DNA of 64,000 bases from Thalassotalea sp. PP2-459. Its GTDB lineage: Bacteria; Pseudomonadota; Gammaproteobacteria; Enterobacterales; Alteromonadaceae. Of this stretch, positions 17,616 to 25,963 are shown piece after piece (the first letter of the stretch is position 1; the number at the start of each line of letters is the position of its first letter). The translations under genes were made by a program, and so were the position numbers. The stretch spans positions 186,001-250,000 of the forward strand of contig NZ_MKQD01000034.1 of NCBI RefSeq assembly GCF_001913705.1, read 5' to 3'. Below the pieces are notes generated by a model. The model saw nothing but the letters and a program-made list of their open reading frames with translations. It was not told the origin of the DNA and did no database searches.

Positions 17616-19880
17616 ATGAAAGTAGGGATTGTTGTTGGGACACGCCCAGAAATTATCAAAATGGCACCAGTAATTCGTGAGTGTCAAAAGCGTGGTGTGG
17701 CTTACTTTATTATTCATTCAAACCAGCATTATTCAGAAGAAATGGATAGCATCTTTTTTAAAGAGTTGAACTTACCACAGCCCAATTACAATTTAGGTGT
17801 AGGTTCTGGTTTACATAGTAATCAAACCGGTAATATTTTAATTAAAATGGAACCGATTTTACTGGATGAAAAGCCAGATGTTGTTCTTGTACAAGGTGAC
17901 ACCAATACGGTTCTTGCTGGTGCCTTAGCGGCATCAAAATTAGGTATTAAAGTCGGACATATTGAAGCAGGCTTACGTAGTTATGATCGTACCATGCCTG
18001 AAGAAACCAACCGTATCATGACGGATCACATCAGTGATTATTTATTCGCAGTTGGGCCTAATCAACATAAGATATTGTCTAAAGAGGGGATTAATGCTGA
18101 CAATATTTTCACTGTGGGTAACACGGTTTCAGATTCACTATTTCAACATTTAGAAATTTCAGCGGAAAAAAGTAAGATTTTAGCCGACCTAGGTGTTACC
18201 GATAAAAACTATTTTTTAGTTACCGCTCATCGTGCATCTAATGTTGACACACCTGCAAGTTTACAAGCGCTACTCGCTTTATTTGATAAGCTACACGCTA
18301 AATATAGCCAACCTATCGTATGGCCTATTCATCCTAGAACGCAGGCCAAGTTAAAAGAATTTAGCATTGAAGTTCCAAGTTACTTAAAACTATTACCACC
18401 TATTGGTTATTTAGACTTTATTCAATTACAAAAACATGCACTATTAATTCTTACCGATTCAGGCGGTATACAAGAAGAAGCCTGTTTATTAGGCGTGCCA
18501 TGTATTACCTTACGTGAAAATACAGAACGACCAGAGTCAATTGAAGTTGGCGCTAATGTATTAGTCGGTTTAGATGGCGATAAAGCATTAGCAGCAGCAG
18601 AAAAATGGTTAGCAAAAGGTGATTTTTCTTGGGAAAACCCTTTTGGCGATGGCCATGTAGCCGAAACGATTCTAGATATTATTACCGGTACTGAACAAGT
18701 CGACTTGCAAGAGAAGATTGTTGCTAAGAATGAAACACTTGCTGTTGTCGGTATGGGCTATATGGGCTTACCCATTGCGAGTTTAATCGCACAAGCTGGA
18801 TACTCGGTAACCGGTATTGATTTAAGCCAAGACAAAGTAGATTCAATTAATCGTGGTGAATGTCCGTTTGATGAAGTAGGCATGCCTGAACTGATTAAGA
18901 AAGTCGTAGAACAAGGTTTTTTAAAAGCATCAACGTCTATTCCTTCTTCTGATACATACTTAGTGGCAGTACCCACTCCCCACAAAGACAATGCTTGTGA
19001 TCGTAGCTATGTGTTCAGTGCTGCTGACGCCATTGCAAAGGTAGCCAAAGATGGTCAAACGGTTATTGTTGAATCTACTATTTCGCCGCAAACCAGTTTA
19101 GCGGTTGAGCAACGCTTTGCTGATGCGGGATTGCAAATTGATGTAGTGCACTGCCCTGAACGCGCAATACCTGGCCAAACATTGCATGAGTTAGTTAACA
19201 ATGATCGAATCATTGGTGCATCAAGCAGTGAAGCGCAACAAAAAGTAAAACGCATTTACCAGAGTTTTGTGAATGGTGAAGTATTCTTAACTGACCTGAC
19301 AACAGCCGAATGCGTTAAATTAGTTGAAAATACCTCAAGAGATGTGGGCATTGCCTTTGCGAACGAACTTGCACAAATTGCTGAAGAATTAGATGTAAAT
19401 GTGTACGAAGTGATAAAACTGGCAAATCGCCATCCGCGTGTGAATGTTTTAACACCAGGGCCTGGAGTGGGTGGTCATTGTATACCGATCGATCCATGGT
19501 TCTTAGTTGAAAACACTAAATCAGGTGATTTTGTTCGATTAGCAAGAAAGATCAATGATGAAAGACCTTATGTGATTGGTGAAAAAGCGTTAGAAATGCT
19601 TTCTGCCGTTAAGGGAAAACGTATTGGTATTTTAGGTGTCGCGTATAAGGCGAATGTTGATGATTGTAGAGAAACACCCGCTGACGCTATTTTAGACTGC
19701 TTTAATAAAGCCGGTGTTGACGTTTGTTACCATGACCCGTTTGTTCCTAAGTGGGACTGCCCTAGAAAAGATAGCATTGCTGATATTGAAGCGTGGGCTG
19801 ATGTGCTCATTCTCGTAACAGACCATACCTGTTACAGTAAATTAGAGGTCAATATTCCGCTGCTTAATACTCGCGGTTAA
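17616..19880 (+). CDS. wecB-wecC: Fused UDP-GlcNAc 2-epimerase and UDP-ManNAc 6-dehydrogenase
   Basis: One uninterrupted 754-residue frame carries two enzymes usually encoded separately. Residues 1-365 are a WecB-type non-hydrolysing epimerase (VGTRPEIIKMAPVI, HIEAGLRSYDRTMPEE, LTDSGGIQEEA). After a 10-residue linker, residues about 372-754 are a WecC-type UDP-ManNAc dehydrogenase with Rossmann motif GMGYMGLPIAS and catalytic Cys622 in VGGHCIPIDPW. The protein would turn UDP-GlcNAc into UDP-ManNAcA, feeding the EPS or an ECA-like polymer. Ribosome site AAGGA precedes the ATG. No internal stop or frameshift was seen. A terminator hairpin follows directly. Confidence 0.9.
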   Translation: MKVGIVVGTRPEIIKMAPVIRECQKRGVAYFIIHSNQHYSEEMDSIFFKELNLPQPNYNLGVGSGLHSNQTGNILIKMEPILLDEKPDVVLVQGDTNTVLAGALAASKLGIKVGHIEAGLRSYDRTMPEETNRIMTDHISDYLFAVGPNQHKILSKEGINADNIFTVGNTVSDSLFQHLEISAEKSKILADLGVTDKNYFLVTAHRASNVDTPASLQALLALFDKLHAKYSQPIVWPIHPRTQAKLKEFSIEVPSYLKLLPPIGYLDFIQLQKHALLILTDSGGIQEEACLLGVPCITLRENTERPESIEVGANVLVGLDGDKALAAAEKWLAKGDFSWENPFGDGHVAETILDIITGTEQVDLQEKIVAKNETLAVVGMGYMGLPIASLIAQAGYSVTGIDLSQDKVDSINRGECPFDEVGMPELIKKVVEQGFLKASTSIPSSDTYLVAVPTPHKDNACDRSYVFSAADAIAKVAKDGQTVIVESTISPQTSLAVEQRFADAGLQIDVVHCPERAIPGQTLHELVNNDRIIGASSSEAQQKVKRIYQSFVNGEVFLTDLTTAECVKLVENTSRDVGIAFANELAQIAEELDVNVYEVIKLANRHPRVNVLTPGPGVGGHCIPIDPWFLVENTKSGDFVRLARKINDERPYVIGEKALEMLSAVKGKRIGILGVAYKANVDDCRETPADAILDCFNKAGVDVCYHDPFVPKWDCPRKDSIADIEAWADVLILVTDHTCYSKLEVNIPLLNTRG

Positions 19881-19887
19881 CCATAAT

Positions 19888-19914
19888 AAAGCTCACGTAA
19901 TGTGAGCTTTTCTA
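19888..19914 (+). terminator. Rho-independent terminator after the wecBC fusion
   Basis: AAAGCTCAC (19888-19896) and GTGAGCTTT (19902-19910) form a 9-bp stem with a GTAAT loop, followed by a short T-rich run. It lies 7 bases after the stop codon, so the two TPR genes downstream probably have their own promoter in 19915-20073. Confidence 0.75.
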
Positions 19915-20073
19915 TAAGTTAAGTAATGACATTAAAGCAAAATTAAAAAAGGTTTAGACTAGCAGTTTTACGGTAATTGCTATACAAATAGAGTAAATTA
20001 TCAACAGGCTACCTTCGCTGTTAGACGCCAAGTACACAATATAAAAATAAATAGAACGAAAGAGGGAATTCTC

Positions 20074-22821
20074 ATGTTAAATAAAAAAGCAGCAATATCA
20101 TTAGCCGTTATGGTCGCACTGGCTGGCTGTGGTGAAACCCTTACTGTTGAAGATCATCTTGCGCAAGCAAAACAATATCAGTCGGAAAATAAATTAAAAG
20201 AAACTGAAATAGCGCTAAAAAATGCCATTCAATTAGACATGAAAAACCCACAAGCAAGGTTTAGCTTAGGTAAGCTTTACTTGTCGCAAGGTGAAAGTGC
20301 TGGCGCAATAAAAGAATTAGAAAAAGCACAATCTTTGAAATTTACCGGGCGAGATTTAGTGCCATCGTTAGCCAGAGCATACCTTATTGCTGATGATAAC
20401 GAGGGTGTGATTGGCTTATCCGAAGCATCAACAGCACTTCCAGATGAACAGCAAGTTGAATATTTGTCATATAAAACTTTAGCGCTAATTAAAACACAAC
20501 AGCCTGATTTAGCGAAACAAGCAGCAAAAGAAGCTGATAAACGTTTACCTGCTAACCCTTATGCCATCTTAGCTAATGCGTATGTAGCAATGTTAGATGA
20601 AGAGCTCGATAGAGCCTCTGCATTAGTGAATAAAAGTTTAAATTTAACAGCTGACATTCCAGAAGCGGTGATGTTGCAAGGGCAAATTGCGATAGCAAAA
20701 GCTGATTATGAAACCGCTGCTCAACATTTTGAACAATATTTAGCATTGCAACCACAATCAAAATTAGTTTACTTATTACTCGCCGACACGTTAGTGAAAA
20801 CCGATAGATACCTAGAAGCAGAAAGGTATGCAGATTTAATTTTATCGGCAATGTCTCAACAGCCTGTAGCCAACTATGTTAAATCGCTAGTTCGCTTTGC
20901 TGAAAAAGATTATGAAGAAGCTTTAAAATATGCTGAGGTTGGCCTCAATAGCCAATATATGAAGCCTCATTTACGCTTAGTTGCTGGCGCAAGTGCTTTT
21001 TATTTAGCAAAATATGAACAGGCCAACTTACATTTAGGGGCTATTGTTCATCAGTTAATTCCTGAGCATTCGGCCCGTAAAATGTACGCGGTTAGCCAGT
21101 TTCATTTAGGTGCTATTGAAAATATTACTGATTCTTTACAGGGCTATACACCTGTTTCTGAAAAAGATCAGGAATTCTTATCCTCGCTTAGTTTTAGCTT
21201 ATTTAGTATGGGGGCAAAAGAAGAAGCTAAAATTATTGCTCAACGAGTAGCTGATTCTGAACTTTCTTCTGCTAAGTCGTCTGGCCGTAAAGGGTTGTTA
21301 AAACTATTGATGGACGATTTCTCAGGTGTTGATGATTTAAAAACCGCCCTTGAGAAAAACCCGGATTTAATTGGCGCTGAATTAGCACTGGCTTACGTTG
21401 CTTTAGATCGTGAAAACTATGAAGAAGCCGCCGATATTGCAAGGCAATGGCAAGAAAAAAATCCTGAAAAAGCTGATGGCTATAACATGTTAGCAGCTGT
21501 TCATATACGCCAAAATGAATTTGAACAAGCACATGATATGTTGAAAAAAAGCTTAGACGTTGTGCCAAATAATGCATTCGCATTAACTGAAATAACGTCA
21601 GTGTTAATGAAGCTTGATAAAAAAGCCGACGCAGAAAAAATCGCGCAACAAGCTATTCAAGAACACCCAAATAACCTGAAAGCTTTACATAACAATTATG
21701 CATTAAAACGAAATGCAGAAGCGTTAGCCGCAATAAAAATGGCATTTGAAGCCGCTGAAAATAAAAATACTTATGCCCCGTTATACATGCAAGCGTTGCT
21801 TGATGCCGACGACATACAAGCCCTTTTAAACGTTGCAGATAAGCTAACGCTTGATTTTAAAACACCGAAAAAAGTGTGGCAGTTACAAATTTTTGCATAT
21901 CACAAGTTGAAAAAAGGCGCGAAAATAAAAGCAACCCTAGATAAGTGGATAACGGCAAACCCTTATCATGTTGAACCGGTGTTTTTATTAGCTGATTATT
22001 ATGTGAAAGCAAAAGATGCTGGTCGCGCATTAACGGTTATCAATAATGCATTAGCTGGCCCTCACGAAAATAATACGAATGTTCAATTAGTTAAAATGCA
22101 ATTGTTACTCGATAATCGTGATGCAGCACTGGCTAAAAGGTTGTTGAATGAGATGGATACTGACGCATTAAATGAAAACTTGCTTGCCGGCATTCACGGA
22201 CGTATTGCACTGCTTGACAATAAATTACCTGAGGCGGTAAAAGGGTTAACAAAGTACTATAAAGGTTATCCAAGTAGTCAAAATGCGGTATTACTTGCAA
22301 TTGCTCGAAGTCGCTCTGGTGATCAAGAAAAGGCGATAGCTGGGCTAGAAAAACACTTAGAAACTCATGAAAATGATTTACCCGCACGTAATCTGCTTGC
22401 CAATTATTATGTGAAACAAAGCAGTTCAAAAGCTATTGCTCAATATGAGCAGTTAGTGAGTAAGCAACCTTTAAACGTCGTCGCGTTAAATAATTTGGCG
22501 TGGTTGTCATTAGAAAATAACCAACTAGATAAAGCGGAAACTTATGCGAAGAAAGCATATGAACTCGCACCCAATGTGCCTAATATTGCCGACACATATG
22601 CAAAAGTATTGTGGGCATCTGGTGATAAGCGTGAAGCGCTAAATAAATCGAAAGAAGCTTATGATTTATCTAAAGGACAAGACGTAGACATTTCGTTAAA
22701 TTACGTTGAACACTTACTTGAAAATAGCCGTAAGAATGAAGCGAAATCTGTACTATTAAAAGTAAAACCAGTAACAGAAGCACAAAAAACGAAAACCACT
22801 GAGTTGTTAAATAAAATCTAG
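20074..22821 (+). CDS. prsT: PrsT-type TPR lipoprotein, copy 1
   Basis: A 915-residue lipoprotein made almost entirely of TPR-like 34-residue helical repeats, the form and length of the PEP-CTERM/XrtA system TPR lipoprotein PrsT. The signal peptide is short and ends in LAGC (lipobox Cys19), followed by EDHLAQAKQYQSENK, the usual start of the TPR array. It is thought to sit in the periplasm or outer membrane as a scaffold for EPS assembly or export. AGAGGGA precedes the ATG. A paralogue of nearly equal length follows after 16 bases. No exosortase is visible in the window. Confidence 0.82.
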   Translation: MLNKKAAISLAVMVALAGCGETLTVEDHLAQAKQYQSENKLKETEIALKNAIQLDMKNPQARFSLGKLYLSQGESAGAIKELEKAQSLKFTGRDLVPSLARAYLIADDNEGVIGLSEASTALPDEQQVEYLSYKTLALIKTQQPDLAKQAAKEADKRLPANPYAILANAYVAMLDEELDRASALVNKSLNLTADIPEAVMLQGQIAIAKADYETAAQHFEQYLALQPQSKLVYLLLADTLVKTDRYLEAERYADLILSAMSQQPVANYVKSLVRFAEKDYEEALKYAEVGLNSQYMKPHLRLVAGASAFYLAKYEQANLHLGAIVHQLIPEHSARKMYAVSQFHLGAIENITDSLQGYTPVSEKDQEFLSSLSFSLFSMGAKEEAKIIAQRVADSELSSAKSSGRKGLLKLLMDDFSGVDDLKTALEKNPDLIGAELALAYVALDRENYEEAADIARQWQEKNPEKADGYNMLAAVHIRQNEFEQAHDMLKKSLDVVPNNAFALTEITSVLMKLDKKADAEKIAQQAIQEHPNNLKALHNNYALKRNAEALAAIKMAFEAAENKNTYAPLYMQALLDADDIQALLNVADKLTLDFKTPKKVWQLQIFAYHKLKKGAKIKATLDKWITANPYHVEPVFLLADYYVKAKDAGRALTVINNALAGPHENNTNVQLVKMQLLLDNRDAALAKRLLNEMDTDALNENLLAGIHGRIALLDNKLPEAVKGLTKYYKGYPSSQNAVLLAIARSRSGDQEKAIAGLEKHLETHENDLPARNLLANYYVKQSSSKAIAQYEQLVSKQPLNVVALNNLAWLSLENNQLDKAETYAKKAYELAPNVPNIADTYAKVLWASGDKREALNKSKEAYDLSKGQDVDISLNYVEHLLENSRKNEAKSVLLKVKPVTEAQKTKTTELLNKI

Positions 22822-22837
22822 TATTGAAGGAACGATC

Positions 22838-25588
22838 ATGAATAATAATAAAAAATTAACCCTTTCTATTGCGGTAGCAGTTGCACTAGGTTTATCAGCA
22901 TGCGGTGATAAATCTTCGCAAGAATACATCCAGATGGGTGAAAAATCGATTGAGAACGCAAATACTGCTGAGGCTATTGTACAATTTAAAAACGCGGTAA
23001 GGGTCGAGCCTAAAAGTGTTGCGGCCAGAACGCACTTAGGCCTAGCCTACGTTAAACAAGGTGCATACGCTAATGCTGAAAAGGAATTAGAAAGAGCACT
23101 CGAACTTGGGGCAAGTGATGACAGTGTGGTGGTGAACTTAGCACTTGCCAGAGGTAAGCTAGAAGATCATACCGGGTTGCAATTACTTATCGACAATAAC
23201 AGCAACATGAGTGATGAAACCTATCAAGGGGTGCTTTATTATGCGGGCACTGCGGCTTTAGATGAAAACGATTTAGCGACTGGCCAAGACTTACTAGGCC
23301 AAGCAATCTCTATTGCACCAGAAAGTCGTTTTGGTCAGCTATCAAAGGCGTACTTATCTTATGTAGAAAAATCATATGCTGAAAGTGAACAAATCACCAA
23401 AGCATTATTAGAAAAGTCGCCAAAAGATGCGGAAGCACTGGTTATATTAGGTCATACTTACTTTGCCCAAAAGAACTTCTCAGACGCTAATGATACTTTT
23501 GCAAAACACGTAAAAATGGTTCCAGAAGATTATCCCGTTTTACTTTTTCAAATTAACTCATTATTACACGCTGAAAAATTTACCGAAGCTGAGCCGCTAT
23601 TAGATAAAGTGATGTCACGTTTCAAAAGTTTATCGTTGGCACATCAATATAAATCGCAAATCGAATATCATAAGCAAAACTATCGTGATGCTTTATTTCA
23701 TGCTGAAGAGGCGAACAAAGGTAGTTTAGAATTTGCAGTGGCGCGTATGATTGCTGGGGTGAGCGCTTATCAATTAAATGAAATTGAACAGTCATATGCC
23801 AACTTAAAAATGGTAGAAGATGCATTGCCGTTAACACATCCCGTACAAAAATTATTAGCAATTGTACGTGTGAAGTTAGGATATACCGATGAAGCGGCCG
23901 AAACCTTTAATTTAATGGAAGGTTTAACGGAGGCTGATGTCGCTTTTTTACAAGAAACAAGTGCCGCTCTGGTTGATTCTAATGATTTTAATACCGCTAA
24001 AGATTTATTAGAAAAAGCACAACAACTAGATCCTGAAAATGCGAATGTGGCAGCACAGAAAGGGGCAATGTTGTTATCTCAGCAAGATGTTTCAGGGTTA
24101 AGCTCTTTAGAGCAAGCTTTGAGCATAGATCCATCATTAGCCGATGTTGAATTTTCATTAGCTTTACAATATTTACGTTTTGATCAAGTTGAAAAAGCAC
24201 AATCAATTGCAACGGAATGGATCGCAAGTACCGATAAAAAATCAACAGGTCATTTACTGCAAGGTATTATTAATACTAAAAAAGGCGCTACTAATGACGC
24301 TAAAGAAGACTTCGAAACAGTATTAACGTTAGAACCAGAGAATATTTCCGCGTTATACAACCTTGCAAGGTTAAATGAAAAAGACGATGTTGCTAAAGCA
24401 AAAACGTTATACGAAAAGTTAATCGTATTGTCTCCTAGTCACTTAGGAGGGCTGAACCGATATAGTTTATTGCAACAAGGGCAAAACAACTCTGCTGAAT
24501 CGATCACTTTTTTAGAAAGGCTAATAACAGAAGAAAAAGACAACATTAATTTAATGTTAGGATTAGCGCAAAATTATCGCCTTAATAATGATTTACCAAA
24601 AGCCATTGAAACGTTAACGAATATTGAAAACAGAGATGATTTACCCGATGCTTATTGGATCATATTAGGTGATAGTTATCTTCAAAATAAGAACTTATCT
24701 GCTGCGAAAGCTACGTTTTCTAAAGCAATTGAACAGTTTCCAAAGAACTTTATCTTGCATTTACGCTATATAGGCGTCTTAGAAATAGAGCAATCGTTTG
24801 ATCTTGCCTTACAAGCGGCAGAAGATGCTTATCAAGTGTTTCCTGGCAATACAAGAATAGAAATGTTGATTGCTTATTATGAGGCACGTAACAAAAATGA
24901 ACGAGGCAGTAAAAAATATTTAACTAAATTAGCCGATAAAGGTGTTGAACACCCGTTTATTAATGCCATTGCCGGGCAAGTAGCAGTACTTGAGAAAGAT
25001 TATGAAGCGGCGGTGGAACACTTTTCTGAAGCCTATTCGTTAGAAAATAGTGCGCAAAATGCAATCTATTTAGCGAGGGCGTTACGATTTACCGGTAAAC
25101 AGAAAGAAGCGGAAACCGTGCTTGAAAAACATTTAGCAACAGAGCCAAATGTGAAAATGCGCATGTTATTAGCGAGTTTATATACTGAAAACAGCGCTGA
25201 TAAGAAAATCGATCAATATGAATTAGCTTTGCAAGAATCACCAGATAATTTAATTATCTTAAATAATCTGGCGTGGGCCCATTATACGCAAAATAATCTA
25301 GCTAAAGCGAAGCAATATATTTCAAAAGCGTATGACGTTAAGTCTGATTACTTACCCGTTTTGGAAACGTATGGCGTTATATTACATGCGTTACAAGATG
25401 AGAAAAGCGAAGACATTTTGAAGCAAGCGGTAAATGCTGGCAGCACTGATGTTAAAACTCAATTAGCTTATGCTGAAGTGTTAATTCGCAAGGGTGATCA
25501 CGATAAAGCTAAATTAGTTTTAGATAATATCGCCGTGAAAAATGCAGATGTTCAACGTGATATTTCTAAGTTACGTAGTCAAATGTAG
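22838..25588 (+). CDS. prsT: PrsT-type TPR lipoprotein, copy 2
   Basis: A 916-residue TPR lipoprotein parallel to the gene just upstream: signal peptide with lipobox LSAC (Cys22), then SQEYIQMGEKSIENANTAEA and tandem TPRs to the C-terminus. The two proteins share length, order of domains and phrases such as LNNLAW followed by a final TPR pair, but differ at most positions, so the duplication is old. AAGGA lies before the ATG at 22838. It may be a partner with separate cargo, or a backup scaffold. A strong hairpin 8 bases after the stop ends the operon. Confidence 0.8.
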   Translation: MNNNKKLTLSIAVAVALGLSACGDKSSQEYIQMGEKSIENANTAEAIVQFKNAVRVEPKSVAARTHLGLAYVKQGAYANAEKELERALELGASDDSVVVNLALARGKLEDHTGLQLLIDNNSNMSDETYQGVLYYAGTAALDENDLATGQDLLGQAISIAPESRFGQLSKAYLSYVEKSYAESEQITKALLEKSPKDAEALVILGHTYFAQKNFSDANDTFAKHVKMVPEDYPVLLFQINSLLHAEKFTEAEPLLDKVMSRFKSLSLAHQYKSQIEYHKQNYRDALFHAEEANKGSLEFAVARMIAGVSAYQLNEIEQSYANLKMVEDALPLTHPVQKLLAIVRVKLGYTDEAAETFNLMEGLTEADVAFLQETSAALVDSNDFNTAKDLLEKAQQLDPENANVAAQKGAMLLSQQDVSGLSSLEQALSIDPSLADVEFSLALQYLRFDQVEKAQSIATEWIASTDKKSTGHLLQGIINTKKGATNDAKEDFETVLTLEPENISALYNLARLNEKDDVAKAKTLYEKLIVLSPSHLGGLNRYSLLQQGQNNSAESITFLERLITEEKDNINLMLGLAQNYRLNNDLPKAIETLTNIENRDDLPDAYWIILGDSYLQNKNLSAAKATFSKAIEQFPKNFILHLRYIGVLEIEQSFDLALQAAEDAYQVFPGNTRIEMLIAYYEARNKNERGSKKYLTKLADKGVEHPFINAIAGQVAVLEKDYEAAVEHFSEAYSLENSAQNAIYLARALRFTGKQKEAETVLEKHLATEPNVKMRMLLASLYTENSADKKIDQYELALQESPDNLIILNNLAWAHYTQNNLAKAKQYISKAYDVKSDYLPVLETYGVILHALQDEKSEDILKQAVNAGSTDVKTQLAYAEVLIRKGDHDKAKLVLDNIAVKNADVQRDISKLRSQM

Positions 25589-25595
25589 TTACACA

Positions 25596-25628
25596 TAAGG
25601 TGCACAGGATTATATCGTGTGCACCTTA
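25596..25628 (+). terminator. Strong hairpin ending the EPS operon
   Basis: TAAGGTGCACA (25596-25606) pairs with TGTGCACCTTA (25618-25628) over 11 bp around an 11-base loop. A TTTT run follows at 25632-25635, a little removed from the stem. It lies 8 bases after the second TPR gene and before the TPP riboswitch region. Confidence 0.6.
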
Positions 25629-25798
25629 GCGTTTTGTTACCACCGCCAGCCCGATTCTACTTCCCTACTGATAATAAAAAAACACCACCTTTTTTAGTAG
25701 AGTAAAATCAGTTGATTACAGCGTTATATAACTTTACCTATGTCGAAGTGACTATTTAATACTGTACTTTTTGTTATAACTTGTTAGTATCGCCGCCA

Positions 25799-25886
25799 AG
25801 CCAAGGGGTGCAATGCTTTTACGAGCATTTGCTGAGAGAATTTACCCTTATTACCTGATGCGGATAATGCCGATGTAGGGATGGTT
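25799..25886 (+). ncRNA. TPP riboswitch (THI element)
   Basis: The conserved THI sequence is present in order: AGGGGTGC at 25804, a variable hairpin AATGCT/AGCATT, GCTGAGA, ACCCTTATTACCTGATGCGGATAATGCC (split over two lines here) and GTAGGGA. A closing P1 stem joins AGCCA (25799-25803) with TGGTT (25882-25886). It lies 78 bases before a TonB receptor and so should lower expression of the thiamine uptake operon when TPP is plentiful. A CCTCCTTT run at 25936-25943 could act as an anti-Shine-Dalgarno arm in the switch. Confidence 0.93.
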
Positions 25887-25963
25887 AATTGAATGACCTT
25901 TATGCACTCTGCTGTATATTTCATCTCAATTGCTTCCTCCTTTCCGGCTAAGTCGAGAGTTGA

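Noticed and set aside
18690-18740. Possible frameshift or assembly join between the WecB and WecC halves
   Set aside because: The frame is continuous with sensible linker residues, and both domains begin and end where they should, so a true fusion is more likely.
1-25588. An exosortase (XrtA/EpsH) gene or PEP-CTERM substrate in region A
   Set aside because: I looked for an eight-span exosortase and for a PEP-(TM)-basic tail and found neither; only the associated genes are here.
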